Shown here: piece by piece, positions 10,009-19,070 of the stretch
Numbering within the stretch: position 1 is the stretch's first letter
How the letters are laid out: each line of letters opens with the position of its first letter
Source: Rhodanobacter sp. C01
GTDB lineage: Bacteria; Pseudomonadota; Gammaproteobacteria; Xanthomonadales; Rhodanobacteraceae
DNA length: 64,000 bases
Direction of reading: 5' to 3'
Assembly (NCBI RefSeq): GCF_002001045.1
Contig: NZ_MUNR01000007.1
Location: forward strand, 59,494-123,493
Made by a program: the position numbers and the translations under genes
The notes under the pieces: model-generated
Told to the model about the DNA's origin: nothing
Seen by the model: only the letters and a program-made list of their open reading frames with translations
Databases searched by the model: none

Positions 10009-11364
10009 ATGGCACGCCGCAGTTTCCGTTTTCCCGAGGGCTTTCACTGGGGCGCCGCCACCTCGGCCTACCAGATCGAAGGCTCGCCGCTGGCTGACGG
10101 CGCCGGCCCCAGCATCTGGCAACGCTTCGCACATACGCCGGGGATGATGGTCAACGGCGACACCGGCGATATCGCCTGCGATCACTATCGTCGCTACAAG
10201 GGCGACGTGCAGCTGATGAAGGCACTCGGCCTGCACGGCTACCGCTTCAGCATCAACTGGGCGCGCGTGCTGCCCGAGGGTACCGGCCAGGTCAATGCGA
10301 AAGGGCTGGACTTCTATTCGCGGCTGGTCGACGAATTGCTGGAAAACGGCATCGTGCCGAACGCCACCTTGTTCCACTGGGATCTGCCCGCCGCACTGGA
10401 CGACCGCGGCGGCTGGCTCAATCGCGACATCGCGCACTGGTTTGCCGACTACGCCGAAGTGATGTTCAAGGCGCTGGACGACCGCGTACCACGCTGGTCC
10501 ACCCTCAACGAACCCTGGGTGGTCACCGATGGCGGCTACCTGCATGGCGCGCTGGCGCCAGGGCATCGCAACAAGTTCGAGGCACCGATCGCCGCGCACA
10601 ACCTGATGCGCGCCAGCGGCGCCGGCATCCAGGCGTACCGCGCACACGGCGAGCATGAGATCGGCGTGGTGTTCAACATTGAGCCGAAGTATCCGCACTC
10701 GGACAGCATGGAGGATCTCGCCGCCACCCGCCGCGCGCATGCCTACATGAACCAGCAGTTCGCCGACCCGGCCCTGCTGGGCAGCTATCCGCCCGAACTG
10801 AAGGAGATCTTCGGCGAGGCGTGGCCGGATTTCCCGGCAGACGATTTCAAACTGACACGGCAGAAAGTCGATTTCGTCGGCATCAACTACTACACCCGCG
10901 CCGTGGTGAAGCACGACCCGGACGCTTATCCGTTGAAAGCGGTGCCGGTACGCCAATCGAACAAGACCTACACCGAGACTGGCTGGGAAGTATTCGAGCA
11001 AGGCCTCACCGATACACTGACCTGGTTCAGGGATCGCTACGGCAATATCCCGCTGTACATCACCGAGAATGGCTCTGCGTTCTACGATCCGCCGGTGGCC
11101 GAAAGCGGCGTGCTCGATGATCCGCTACGCACCAGCTATCTGCGCAAGCACCTCCAGGCACTGCACCACGCGATCGAGGCCGGGGTGAACCTGAAGGGTT
11201 ATTACGCATGGTCGTTGATGGACAACCTGGAGTGGTCGCTGGGTTTCTCCAAGCGCTTCGGGCTGTATCACGTCGACTTCGCCACCCAGCAGCGCACGCC
11301 CAAGGCCACCGCGAAACTGTATGCGCAGGTGATCGAAAGCAACGGCAGCGTGCTGGACGAATAA
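10009..11364 (+). CDS. GH1 family beta-glucosidase
   Basis: The 451-residue protein is a complete family 1 glycosidase: FRFPEGFHWGAATSAYQIEG at the start, acid/base glutamate in TLNEPW (Glu168), nucleophile in ITENG (Glu353), and C-terminal GYYAWSLMDNLEWSLGFSKRFGLYHVDF. It has no signal peptide, so it should hydrolyse imported beta-linked gluco-oligosaccharides in the cytosol. The start at 10009 was chosen because the conserved domain begins at once, with CAGGGA upstream. It diverges from the sugar ABC ATPase and shares an operator-like site with the lacI gene 3 kb away. Confidence 0.95.
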   Translation: MARRSFRFPEGFHWGAATSAYQIEGSPLADGAGPSIWQRFAHTPGMMVNGDTGDIACDHYRRYKGDVQLMKALGLHGYRFSINWARVLPEGTGQVNAKGLDFYSRLVDELLENGIVPNATLFHWDLPAALDDRGGWLNRDIAHWFADYAEVMFKALDDRVPRWSTLNEPWVVTDGGYLHGALAPGHRNKFEAPIAAHNLMRASGAGIQAYRAHGEHEIGVVFNIEPKYPHSDSMEDLAATRRAHAYMNQQFADPALLGSYPPELKEIFGEAWPDFPADDFKLTRQKVDFVGINYYTRAVVKHDPDAYPLKAVPVRQSNKTYTETGWEVFEQGLTDTLTWFRDRYGNIPLYITENGSAFYDPPVAESGVLDDPLRTSYLRKHLQALHHAIEAGVNLKGYYAWSLMDNLEWSLGFSKRFGLYHVDFATQQRTPKATAKLYAQVIESNGSVLDE

Positions 11365-11375
11365 ACGCCTTCAGA

Positions 11376-12005
11376 TCAGGCGCGGCCGATCACCAGCAGA
11401 TGGCGTTCGGCCGGCAACCCCGGCACCGCCAGCTCGTGCGTGCCGTGTACGGCGAAATCCGCCGGCATGCCCGGCAACTCGTCATCCGGGCGCTTGCCCT
11501 TCATCGCCAGCCAGATGCCATTTGGCGCAAGCAGATGACCGCCCCAGCCGAGCATGTCGGCGAGACTGGCGAAGGCACGCGCAGTGATGCAGTCGTACTG
11601 GCCCTCGACGTCTTCCACGCGCGACTGCAGCGCACGCACGCCATCCAGCTTCAATGCACGGATCGCCTCGCGCAGGAAGCGCACCTTCTTGCCATTGGAA
11701 TCGACCAGCAGAATCTCGCGCCCCGGCGCGGCGATCGCCAGCGGAATGCCGGGCAGGCCCGGCCCGGTACCGAGATCGGCCAGCGTGGCGCCTTGCACAT
11801 ACGGCAGGATCGCCAGTGAATCGAGCAGATGACGGGTGATCATCTCCGCCGGATCGCGCACGGCGGTGAGGTTATAGGCCGCGTTCCAGCGTTCCAGCAG
11901 GGCCTGATAGTCGAGCAGTCGCGCTACTGCATCGCCCGGCAGGACCAGCCCCAGTTCGGCGATGCCCTGTTCGAGCCGGGTCTGCAAGGCGTCACGCGAA
12001 GCCAT
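11376..12005 (-). CDS. rsmG: 16S rRNA (guanine527-N7)-methyltransferase
   Basis: The 209-residue protein (RsmG, formerly GidB) methylates N7 of G527 in 16S rRNA using S-adenosylmethionine. Visible signatures are YNLTAVRDPAEMITRHLLDSL, the SAM-binding LADLGTGPGLPGIPLAI and LVDSNGKKVRFLRE, and ITARAFASL. The start at 12005 has AGGAAAA upstream and gives the family length; longer in-frame starts add unconserved sequence. It converges on the GH1 gene with 11 bases between stops. mnmG, its usual partner, is not in the window. Confidence 0.95.
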   Translation of the reverse strand: MASRDALQTRLEQGIAELGLVLPGDAVARLLDYQALLERWNAAYNLTAVRDPAEMITRHLLDSLAILPYVQGATLADLGTGPGLPGIPLAIAAPGREILLVDSNGKKVRFLREAIRALKLDGVRALQSRVEDVEGQYDCITARAFASLADMLGWGGHLLAPNGIWLAMKGKRPDDELPGMPADFAVHGTHELAVPGLPAERHLLVIGRA

Positions 12006-12084
12006 GATGTTTTCCTGTGTGGCGGGGCCGGCAGTATCCGCGCCGGATGGCGACGATGCCAGCATCCTTGAGCAAGCCGACATA

Positions 12085-12106
12085 AGAAAACCCGCCGTAG
12101 CGGGTT
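12085..12106 (-). terminator. Rho-independent terminator after the SPFH gene
   Basis: On the minus strand AACCCGC-TACG-GCGGGTT forms a 7-bp hairpin followed by TTCTTA. It lies between the SPFH gene (upstream on that strand) and rsmG, about 60 bases past the SPFH stop, so rsmG probably has its own promoter. Confidence 0.65.
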
Positions 12107-12166
12107 CAAGGTTTACCAATCCCCTGTGGCGCGGACGCTCTCGGGCGCCCTGGCGCGATTCAAACC

Positions 12167-12628
12167 TCAGGCTACATCCAGCTCGACCCGGGTCACCATC
12201 ATGCCGCGTTCGCGCAGTGCATTGTTCAAGGACTGCTTCAGGCGCACGCCCAGATCGCGCCGGTCGGCGCGCTCCACTTCCGGCTCATCACGCAAGGCTT
12301 CCTGCGCACCGCGACGGATCAACTGATCGACCTGCTCGAACACGGCATCGGCACGCTCCGGCTCCAGCACCTGCCAGTACACGGTGCCACGCACGTCATG
12401 GGCATCCGCGCGGGGCTGCTCGAAGTGCAGCGTCTGCCCGGCCAGGTTGATCTTGTGCGTTACCCGATCCAGCCATGGCAACACCACGTGCGTTCCCGGC
12501 TGCAGCAGGCGCACCGGCTTGCCATGGCGATACAGGCTGTGGACCTGGCCAACCGGCACGCGCTTGATTGCTGCGCCGGCAATCAGCGCGACGGGCAATA
12601 CGAGCAGCAAGGTCAGCAGAGTCATCAT
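12167..12628 (-). CDS. Short SPFH/band-7-like membrane-anchored protein
   Basis: The 153-residue protein has one N-terminal membrane helix (MTLLTLLLVLPVALIAGAAI) followed by a compact SPFH-like region: VPVGQVHSLYRHGKPVRLLQPGTH, VLPWLDRVTHKINLAGQTL, a VRGTVYWQVLEPE strand, then LGVRLKQSLNNALRERGMMVTRVEL, the usual end of an SPFH domain. Classical family members (HflK/HflC, stomatins) are about 250-400 residues and carry a C-terminal coiled coil; here the protein stops at the end of the SPFH domain. Assignment is by pattern. It sits upstream of rsmG on the same strand. Confidence 0.7.
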   Translation of the reverse strand: MMTLLTLLLVLPVALIAGAAIKRVPVGQVHSLYRHGKPVRLLQPGTHVVLPWLDRVTHKINLAGQTLHFEQPRADAHDVRGTVYWQVLEPERADAVFEQVDQLIRRGAQEALRDEPEVERADRRDLGVRLKQSLNNALRERGMMVTRVELDVA

Positions 12629-13227
12629 GATGTGTAAAAACAGTAACTTGAGTATTGTTTCTTCAACTATCGCAGCAGCTTGAGGATACAGTCGATTGAG
12701 GTGACAAAGATTAACCTACATTTAACAGCAAAAATATCTTTTTAACAAGCGTCCCGAATGTGATGAAAACAACATCTCGGCGTTCATGGTCCAGGTCAAT
12801 TACGGCCCCATCGGTGTCCATTCCGCCCCATCGCGTCAGTCCGAACCCGCACCAGCGGCCGATTACGTAGCTGTCACCGCCTGCCGGGTTTAGAAAGCAT
12901 CAACCTTGCCAAGCTGTTTTCAGCAAGGACTGTTACGAGCCGTATCAACAGAGCCAAAGGCAAGCTCGGTTACGCCGGTCCGGCAACAGCGACAGGTCGA
13001 TCCATGGTTGGTTCCGCACCATCGTTGTTGCGTTGCCATAAGCCCATTCGTCACGCATGACAGCCGGACCGCCGCACGGCTGGCGGCCTGAGTAAAGGCA
13101 TCAGAATTTCGCAGGCGAAAACCTTTTGCAACGCAGCAAAAATCCTTGTTCACGAGTGCTTTACAACGCTTCATGAAAACGATTACGTTGGCGCCGCGGC
13201 AGGGTTTCGACACTTTCGGATTACCCC
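12629..13227. other. 599-bp intergenic region upstream of the LacI regulator
   Basis: No supportable gene is seen. The first 130 bases are clearly AT-richer than the surroundings (runs such as TGTAAAAACAGTAAC and CAGCAAAAATATC) and probably contain the promoter of the leftward SPFH gene. The only recognisable element is the operator-like 12-mer at 13175-13186. A shadow frame of about 105 codons on the minus strand has no recognisable protein character. Confidence 0.6.
13175..13186. promoter_or_regulatory. Putative LacI-family operator upstream of lacI-type gene
   Basis: GAAAACGATTAC lies 41 bases before the regulator's start and matches 11 of 12 positions of the reverse complement of the site upstream of the GH1 gene (9970-9981). 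It fits autoregulation plus control of the downstream receptor-halogenase-glucanase-transporter genes. Confidence 0.6.
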
Positions 13228-14265
13228 ATGGCGACAACCACCATCAAAGACGTAGCGCGTGCGGCCGGGGTTTCCGTGGCCTCCGTTTCGCGCGCCCTGA
13301 ATGGAGGCAGCGGGGTCACCATGGAAACCGGCCAGCGCATCCGCGAAGTCGCCAACCGGCTGCACTACGTACCGCACGCCGCGGCACGCAGCCTGATCAC
13401 CCGGCGCACGCACACCATCGGTGCGCTGTTGCCGGATCTGTATGGCGAGTTCTTTTCCGAACTGATTCGCGGCATTGATCTGGCGGCACGGGCCCGCGGC
13501 CTGCACCTGCTGGTTTCCAGTTCGCATGACGGAGCCGAGGATGCCGCCGCCGCCCTGCGCGCAATGCAGGGCCGTGTCGACGGCATGCTGATCCTGTCGA
13601 CGCGGGTGGACGAGGCCTTCCTGCACGCCAACCTGGCCGCCTCCGTACCGGCCGTGCTGCTCAACAGTGCAGTGAAGAGCAAGACCTATTCGGTCCTCAA
13701 CATCGACAACTTCGGCGGTGCGCACGCGATGGTGCAGCACCTGCTGGGTGCCGGCCATATCCGCGTAGCCCACATCGCCGGACCGGCCGCCAACTTCGAT
13801 GCGCAGCAGCGCGAGCAGGGTTACCGCGCGGCGATGGCAGCCGGCGCACCGGGCGAGTCACTGAGTGTCATTGCCGGCGACTTCACCGAGGAATCCGGTT
13901 ACCTGGCCGGCCAGCAGCTGCTGGCGCAGAAGAAACGCCCGCACGCCGTCTTCGCCGCCAACGACATGATGGCGGTGGGCTGCCTGTACGCCTTCCGCGA
14001 AGCCGGCCTGGAGGTACCGCGGGATATCGCGCTGGCCGGGTTCGACGACATTCCCATCGCACGCTACATCACCCCGACGCTCAGCACGGTGCGCGTGCGC
14101 ATTGCAGAGCTGGGCCAGCGCGCGCTCGAACATCTCGCCGGGCTGCTCGAAGGCCCCAGTCAATCGCCACCATCCGCGCAAACGCTCGGTTGCGAAATTG
14201 TCGTTCGCGAAAGCTGCGGCACGAATCTCAGCAAAGTCTCACCCGCACACGGACGTCGCTCATAA
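13228..14265 (+). CDS. LacI-family transcriptional regulator of the glucan locus
   Basis: The 345-residue protein has a canonical LacI DNA-binding head (TIKDVARAAGVSVASVSRAL, residues about 4-23, then hinge helix HAAARSLITRRTHTIGAL) and a periplasmic-binding-protein-like effector domain (DLYGEFFSELIRGIDLAARARG, GAGHIRVAHIAGP, FAANDMMAVG, DIALAGFDDIPIARYI). It is the first gene of the rightward cluster, 53 bases ahead of the TonB receptor gene. The presumed effector is an oligosaccharide or glucose derivative made by the pathway. Two similar operator-like sites at 13175 and 9970 suggest it controls both halves of the locus. Confidence 0.93.
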   Translation: MATTTIKDVARAAGVSVASVSRALNGGSGVTMETGQRIREVANRLHYVPHAAARSLITRRTHTIGALLPDLYGEFFSELIRGIDLAARARGLHLLVSSSHDGAEDAAAALRAMQGRVDGMLILSTRVDEAFLHANLAASVPAVLLNSAVKSKTYSVLNIDNFGGAHAMVQHLLGAGHIRVAHIAGPAANFDAQQREQGYRAAMAAGAPGESLSVIAGDFTEESGYLAGQQLLAQKKRPHAVFAANDMMAVGCLYAFREAGLEVPRDIALAGFDDIPIARYITPTLSTVRVRIAELGQRALEHLAGLLEGPSQSPPSAQTLGCEIVVRESCGTNLSKVSPAHGRRS

Positions 14266-14318
14266 AGAAAGCCGCCACCAAATAAAACAGGTCCGTTGTT
14301 GTCTCCGGGAGGGGAACC

Positions 14319-17300
14319 ATGAATACGCCCACGAACTTCAAGAAAAAACTGCTCGCGAATCTGATCAAGACATCGATAGCAGCGGTGGCCATCAGCACAT
14401 CGGCCATCTCGATTGCCGCAAGTTCCGATGCCAACTTGCGCGGTCATGCTGCCGCTGGCGCAGTGGTGACGGCCAAGCAGATTTCCACTGGCGCGGTACG
14501 CCGCACCAAGGCCGACACCGATGGCAGCTACGCGCTGGTCGGCCTGCCACCGGGCACCTACCAGGTGGATGCGGGGGCAGGCACCGAACGGACCGTCACG
14601 CTCAGCGTGGCCTCCACCGCCACGCTCGACCTGACCGCGGCAGCGGCAGCGGCTGCCAACGCCACCAACCTCAATGCCGTGACAGTCACCGCCTCCGCGG
14701 TCGCCCTGCAGGAAGTAAAGACTTCCGAAGTAGGCACCGAGGTATCGCTGCATCAGATCAATACCACGCCGCAAGCTTCACGCAACTTCCTCGAATTCGC
14801 CGATACCGTGCCGGGCATGGTGTTCACCCGCAGCGCGGACGGCACCACCAGCCTGCGCTCCGGCGCCCAAGCAAGCAGCGGGATCAATGTCTACATCGAC
14901 GGCGTCGGCCAGAAAAACTATGTGCTGTCCGGTGGTATCACCGGTCAGAACGCCAGCCAGGGCAACCCGTTCCCGCAGCTGGCGATCGGCGAGTACAAGG
15001 TCATCACCTCCAACTACAAGGCAGAGTACGACCAGATCTCCAGCGCCGCGGTGACCGCCGAAACCAAGTCAGGCACCAATGAGTTCCATGGCGATGTATT
15101 CGGCAGTTTCACCGATACCGCGATGCGTGCGGAAACACCTGCCGAGCAAGCGGCCGGCACGAAAACCCCCTCGCACGAAAAGGATTATGGCTTCGACCTG
15201 GGCGGCCCGATCTTGCAGGACATGGCGCACTTCTTCATCGCCTATGAAGGCAAGGAATTCGACACTCCAAAAACCGTCGTGCCGGGTGTCACCGGCTATG
15301 ACAGCCTGTTGCCCGCTGACGTACAGTCACAGATTGGACCGGTCGGGCTACCGTTCAAGGAAAACGACTGGTTCGGCAAGATCGACTTCGAACCGTCTGA
15401 CAAGGACCGTTTCGAGATCAGTGGCCACTATCGCCACGAAACTTCCATCAGTGGCATCGGCGGCGTCGACACGGCGTCGGCCGCGCTCAACACACTCAAC
15501 ACCGACAAGCGCTTTGATATCCGCTGGGATCACAGCACGGACAGCTGGTTCAACCGCCTGCAGGCCACCTATGAGGATGCGTTCTACACGCCAACGCCGG
15601 TGCTTGTCGGTGACGGCAATGCCTATACGCTGACCGGGGCGCAGCAGAACACCACGATCCTGCAAACCGGCAATTCGCCGCTGGCGCAGCAGAACAAGGG
15701 TCAGAAAGGTCCGGCCTTGCAGGACGACCTGACCTTCAACGACTTCGAGTGGCATGGCGACCATGTGATCAAGATGGGCGTCAAGTACAAGGCTGTGAAG
15801 TTGACCGCACAGGATGCTGGCGACTCCAACGCGCTTTACAACTATGCGGTCACTTCCGCCGGCACCGAAGCGATTCCATACCAGGTGCAATTCGGCTCGC
15901 CGACACCCGGATTGAGCCCGGTCGCCAACAGCTCGGACAAGCAATTCGGCACCTATATCCAGGACGACTGGGCGGTCGATGACCACCTGACCCTGAACCT
16001 CGGCGTGCGCTGGGATTACGAGGAGACCCCGTCGTACCTCAACTATGTCACCCCAGCCAACGTGATCGCAGCATTCAACAGCCAGGACCCGAATGCACCG
16101 GTCGGGCAGACCTATGCGCAGACGCTGGCCAAGGGCGGCGTCAACATCAACGACTACATCAGCACCGGCAACAACCGTCATGCGCCGAAGAACGAGTGGC
16201 AGCCGCGTTTCGGTTTCTCCTATGACGTCAACGGCGACGAGAACCATGTGGTCTTCGGCGGTATCGGCCGTTCCTACGACCGCGACCTGTACGAGTCGCT
16301 GCAGGTCGAACAGACCAAGTCGGTGCTGTCACAGCCCACGCTTCTGTTCAACACGCCCGACGTGCCATGCACGGTCGGTCAGAACTCCTGCTACGCGTGG
16401 GATCCGTCCTATCTGAACATTTCGACCTTGCAGGCCCTGGTGGCTGGAACCACGGCAGGCAAGGAAGTCGACATGGTCAACAACAACCTGAAGGCGCCGT
16501 ACTCCGACCAGTTCAGCATCGGCATGCGCAACAAGATCGGCGACTGGAACACCAGCGTCACGTTCGCCGAAGTGCGCAGCTACGACGGCCTGGTCTATAC
16601 CCTCGGCAATCGCTATCCGGACGGCAGCTTCTGGCAGAACGGCAGCCAACCGTGGAACAACGGCATCCCGGGTTTCGGCAGCCTGATCATCGGCAACAAC
16701 GGCCTGAAAACCGACACCACCCAGCTGCTGTTGTACGCCGAAAAACCCTACACCAAGGAATCGCACTGGGGCACGACGATCGCCTATACCTATAGTCAAT
16801 CGCGTCAGAACAACGACAACAGCGATCCGACCGACCAGTACGCGTTCGACTATGAAAAGATCGGCAACTATCCGTACACCGGCTCTGGCGTTGCCAAGCA
16901 CCGCCTGGTGGTCACCGGCACACTGGATGGCCCATGGGGCTTCGTGATGGGCGCCAAGCTGACCCTGGCCACGCCGATCCCCGACCTCAACCTGGCCTGC
17001 TACGGAGCGCCAGCCACCAACCAGGACAGCAACGGCGTGGCCGGCAGCGGCTGCTACTCGGCCTCGGTCGTACCGCCGGGCGAGGGACGCTTCCTGTTCG
17101 GCCCCAAGATCTTCGGTTTCCGCGATCTCGACTTCCAGGCCACCAAGAACTTCACGATCTATGGCGGCCTGAACGCCTACGTGCGTATCGACCTGATCAA
17201 TGCGTTCAACTGGAACAACTACGTCGACTACCTGGAAACCTGGGGTGCGAACGGCGTGCTGAACAAGACCCAGGTGGTCTTCAACCCGACCGGGGACATC

Positions 17301-17348
17301 TCCGGTTATCCGCGCACGTTGAAGGTCTCGATGGGCATAAACTTCTAG
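14319..17348 (+). CDS. TonB-dependent receptor, Oar-like with carboxypeptidase-like N-terminal domain
   Basis: The 1009-residue outer-membrane protein starts with a signal peptide (charged KKKLLANLIK, hydrophobic core, cleavage near residue 34). A short carboxypeptidase-regulatory-like domain follows (TKADTDGSYALVGLPPGTYQVDA, residues about 67-89), then a plug (FLEFADTVPGMVFTR, SSGINVYIDGVGQKNYVLSG, ITSNYKAEYDQISSAAVTAE) and a long beta barrel ending MGINF with the terminal aromatic. GGAGGGG lies just upstream of the start. Such receptors import oligosaccharides or other large ligands using TonB energy. Its neighbours suggest a glucan fragment as ligand; nothing in the protein itself shows the substrate. 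Confidence 0.93.
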   Translation: MNTPTNFKKKLLANLIKTSIAAVAISTSAISIAASSDANLRGHAAAGAVVTAKQISTGAVRRTKADTDGSYALVGLPPGTYQVDAGAGTERTVTLSVASTATLDLTAAAAAAANATNLNAVTVTASAVALQEVKTSEVGTEVSLHQINTTPQASRNFLEFADTVPGMVFTRSADGTTSLRSGAQASSGINVYIDGVGQKNYVLSGGITGQNASQGNPFPQLAIGEYKVITSNYKAEYDQISSAAVTAETKSGTNEFHGDVFGSFTDTAMRAETPAEQAAGTKTPSHEKDYGFDLGGPILQDMAHFFIAYEGKEFDTPKTVVPGVTGYDSLLPADVQSQIGPVGLPFKENDWFGKIDFEPSDKDRFEISGHYRHETSISGIGGVDTASAALNTLNTDKRFDIRWDHSTDSWFNRLQATYEDAFYTPTPVLVGDGNAYTLTGAQQNTTILQTGNSPLAQQNKGQKGPALQDDLTFNDFEWHGDHVIKMGVKYKAVKLTAQDAGDSNALYNYAVTSAGTEAIPYQVQFGSPTPGLSPVANSSDKQFGTYIQDDWAVDDHLTLNLGVRWDYEETPSYLNYVTPANVIAAFNSQDPNAPVGQTYAQTLAKGGVNINDYISTGNNRHAPKNEWQPRFGFSYDVNGDENHVVFGGIGRSYDRDLYESLQVEQTKSVLSQPTLLFNTPDVPCTVGQNSCYAWDPSYLNISTLQALVAGTTAGKEVDMVNNNLKAPYSDQFSIGMRNKIGDWNTSVTFAEVRSYDGLVYTLGNRYPDGSFWQNGSQPWNNGIPGFGSLIIGNNGLKTDTTQLLLYAEKPYTKESHWGTTIAYTYSQSRQNNDNSDPTDQYAFDYEKIGNYPYTGSGVAKHRLVVTGTLDGPWGFVMGAKLTLATPIPDLNLACYGAPATNQDSNGVAGSGCYSASVVPPGEGRFLFGPKIFGFRDLDFQATKNFTIYGGLNAYVRIDLINAFNWNNYVDYLETWGANGVLNKTQVVFNPTGDISGYPRTLKVSMGINF

Positions 17349-17394
17349 GCGCGCTTGTGAAGGCTCATGCCGGCAACGGCATACAGGCCCGAAA

Positions 17395-17424
17395 CAAAGC
17401 CCGCACATAGCGGGCTTTGTTTTG
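17395..17424 (+). terminator. Rho-independent terminator between receptor and halogenase genes
   Basis: A perfect 10-bp stem (CAAAGCCCGC, loop ACATA, GCGGGCTTTG) is followed by TTTTG. It lies 46 bases past the receptor stop and about 45 bases before the halogenase start, so it may lower expression of the enzyme and transporter genes relative to the receptor. Confidence 0.75.
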
Positions 17425-17467
17425 CGGTATCTCGCCGTGACATCCACTCGCAATTCGCAGGCTTCCC

Positions 17468-18988
17468 ATGACCGATCCTCGCATCAAGAACATCGTCATT
17501 GTCGGCGGCGGCACCGCGGGCTGGATGGCAGCGGCGGCATTCGCCAAGGTGCTCGGCCCCACGTATTCGATCCGCCTAGTGGAATCCGAGGAGATCGGCA
17601 CGGTCGGTGTCGGCGAGAGCACCGTGCCGCACCTCAAGCTGTTCAACGACCTGCTCGGCATCCACGATACCGAGTTCATGAAGAACACGCAGGGCACGTT
17701 CAAGCTCGGCATCCAGTTCAACGACTGGGGTCGGGTCGGTGATTCGTATATCCACGGCTTCGGCACGATCGGCCACGACGTGAGCCTGCTGCCATTCCAC
17801 CAGTTCTGGATCAAGGCCATGCAAAAGGGCATGGCTTCGGATATCGGCGCCTACTCCATCCATACGCTGGCCGCGCCACGGGGCAAATTCATGACCTCGG
17901 CCACCGACGTACCTTCCAGTTCGCCGCTGGCAGATATTGCCTACTCCTACCAGTTCGACGCGACCCTGTATGCGAAATTCCTGCGCGGCTACGCCGAGAA
18001 GCGTGGCGTACGCCGCACCGAGGGCAAGATCGCGCAAACCGTGCTGCGGCCGGATGACGGCTTCGTCGAAGCGGTGGTGCTGGAGAGTGGGGAACGCATC
18101 GAAGGCGAGCTGTTCATCGATTGCTCCGGCTTTCGCGGATTGCTGATCGAACAGGCGCTTCACACCGGCTATATCGATTTCACCCATTGGCTTCCATGCG
18201 ATCGTGCGCTGGCTGTCGCCTGCGAGAAAGTCGAGCCACCCACGCCGTATACGCGCTCATCCGCACGGCTGGCCGGCTGGCAATGGCGCATCCCGTTGCA
18301 GCATCGGACCGGCAACGGCTACGTGTATTCAAGCGCGCATGTCAGCGATGACGAGGCTGCTGCGACGCTGCTCAAGCATCTTGATGGCAAGCCGATGGGC
18401 GATCCGCGCCCGCTGCGTTTCACCACCGGCGTGCGCAAGAAATCCTGGAACAAGAACGTGGTTGCGCTGGGCCTCGCCAGCGGTTTCCTTGAGCCGCTCG
18501 AATCGACCAGCATCTACATGATCCAGTCGGGCATTGCGCGGCTGCTCAATCTGTTTCCGCAGCGCGATTTCAGCGAAGTGGTGATCGATCGCTACAACGC
18601 GCAGGCAAAGTTCGAGTACGAACACATCCGCGATTTTCTGATCCTGCACTATCACGCTACCGAGCGTAACGACACGCCGTTCTGGAATCAGTGCCGCACG
18701 ATGTCGATCCCGGCGCAACTGCAGGACAACATTCGCCTGTTCCGCGACAGTGGTCGTTTCTTCCGCGATGCCGAGGAAATGTTCGCGACCACGAGCTGGG
18801 TGCAGGTGATGCTCGGCCAGCACATCGTGCCGCGGGGCTATCATCCGCTGGTCGACCAGATGCCGGACCAGGAACTGGCCAGGTTCATGGCCAGTGTCAG
18901 CCAGGTGGTCGCCAGCTGTGTCGATGCGATGCCGTCGCACCAAGCGTTCATCGATCGCCATTGCGTCGCACCGAGCATGGCGGTCTGA
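17468..18988 (+). CDS. Flavin-dependent tryptophan-halogenase-like protein in a sugar locus
   Basis: The 506-residue protein has the FAD-binding GGGTAGWM (13-20), GVGEST (48-53), a lysine at residue 79 in GTFKLG at the place of PrnA Lys79, the halogenase motif WQWRIP (271-276, family WxWxIP) and GFLEPLESTSIY with Glu345 near PrnA Glu346. By residues it therefore looks catalytically complete and would need FADH2 from a separate reductase. None is encoded nearby, nor is any peptide or natural-product gene. Homologues linked to TonB receptors are common in Xanthomonadales and Caulobacterales, and their substrate is not established. A terminator precedes it, and the GH144 gene follows by 82 bases. 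Confidence 0.9.
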   Translation: MTDPRIKNIVIVGGGTAGWMAAAAFAKVLGPTYSIRLVESEEIGTVGVGESTVPHLKLFNDLLGIHDTEFMKNTQGTFKLGIQFNDWGRVGDSYIHGFGTIGHDVSLLPFHQFWIKAMQKGMASDIGAYSIHTLAAPRGKFMTSATDVPSSSPLADIAYSYQFDATLYAKFLRGYAEKRGVRRTEGKIAQTVLRPDDGFVEAVVLESGERIEGELFIDCSGFRGLLIEQALHTGYIDFTHWLPCDRALAVACEKVEPPTPYTRSSARLAGWQWRIPLQHRTGNGYVYSSAHVSDDEAAATLLKHLDGKPMGDPRPLRFTTGVRKKSWNKNVVALGLASGFLEPLESTSIYMIQSGIARLLNLFPQRDFSEVVIDRYNAQAKFEYEHIRDFLILHYHATERNDTPFWNQCRTMSIPAQLQDNIRLFRDSGRFFRDAEEMFATTSWVQVMLGQHIVPRGYHPLVDQMPDQELARFMASVSQVVASCVDAMPSHQAFIDRHCVAPSMAV

Positions 18989-19070
18989 GCGTTTTCCCCG
19001 GGCCGTCTGGCGGACAACCGTGATGACGGCACTGCAATCACCCGCCCATCGTGAGACAGAGCGCTGCACC

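Noticed and set aside
12920..13237. 105-codon minus-strand frame in the gap before the LacI gene
   Set aside because: No ribosome site or protein-like composition, and it covers the operator and regulator start.
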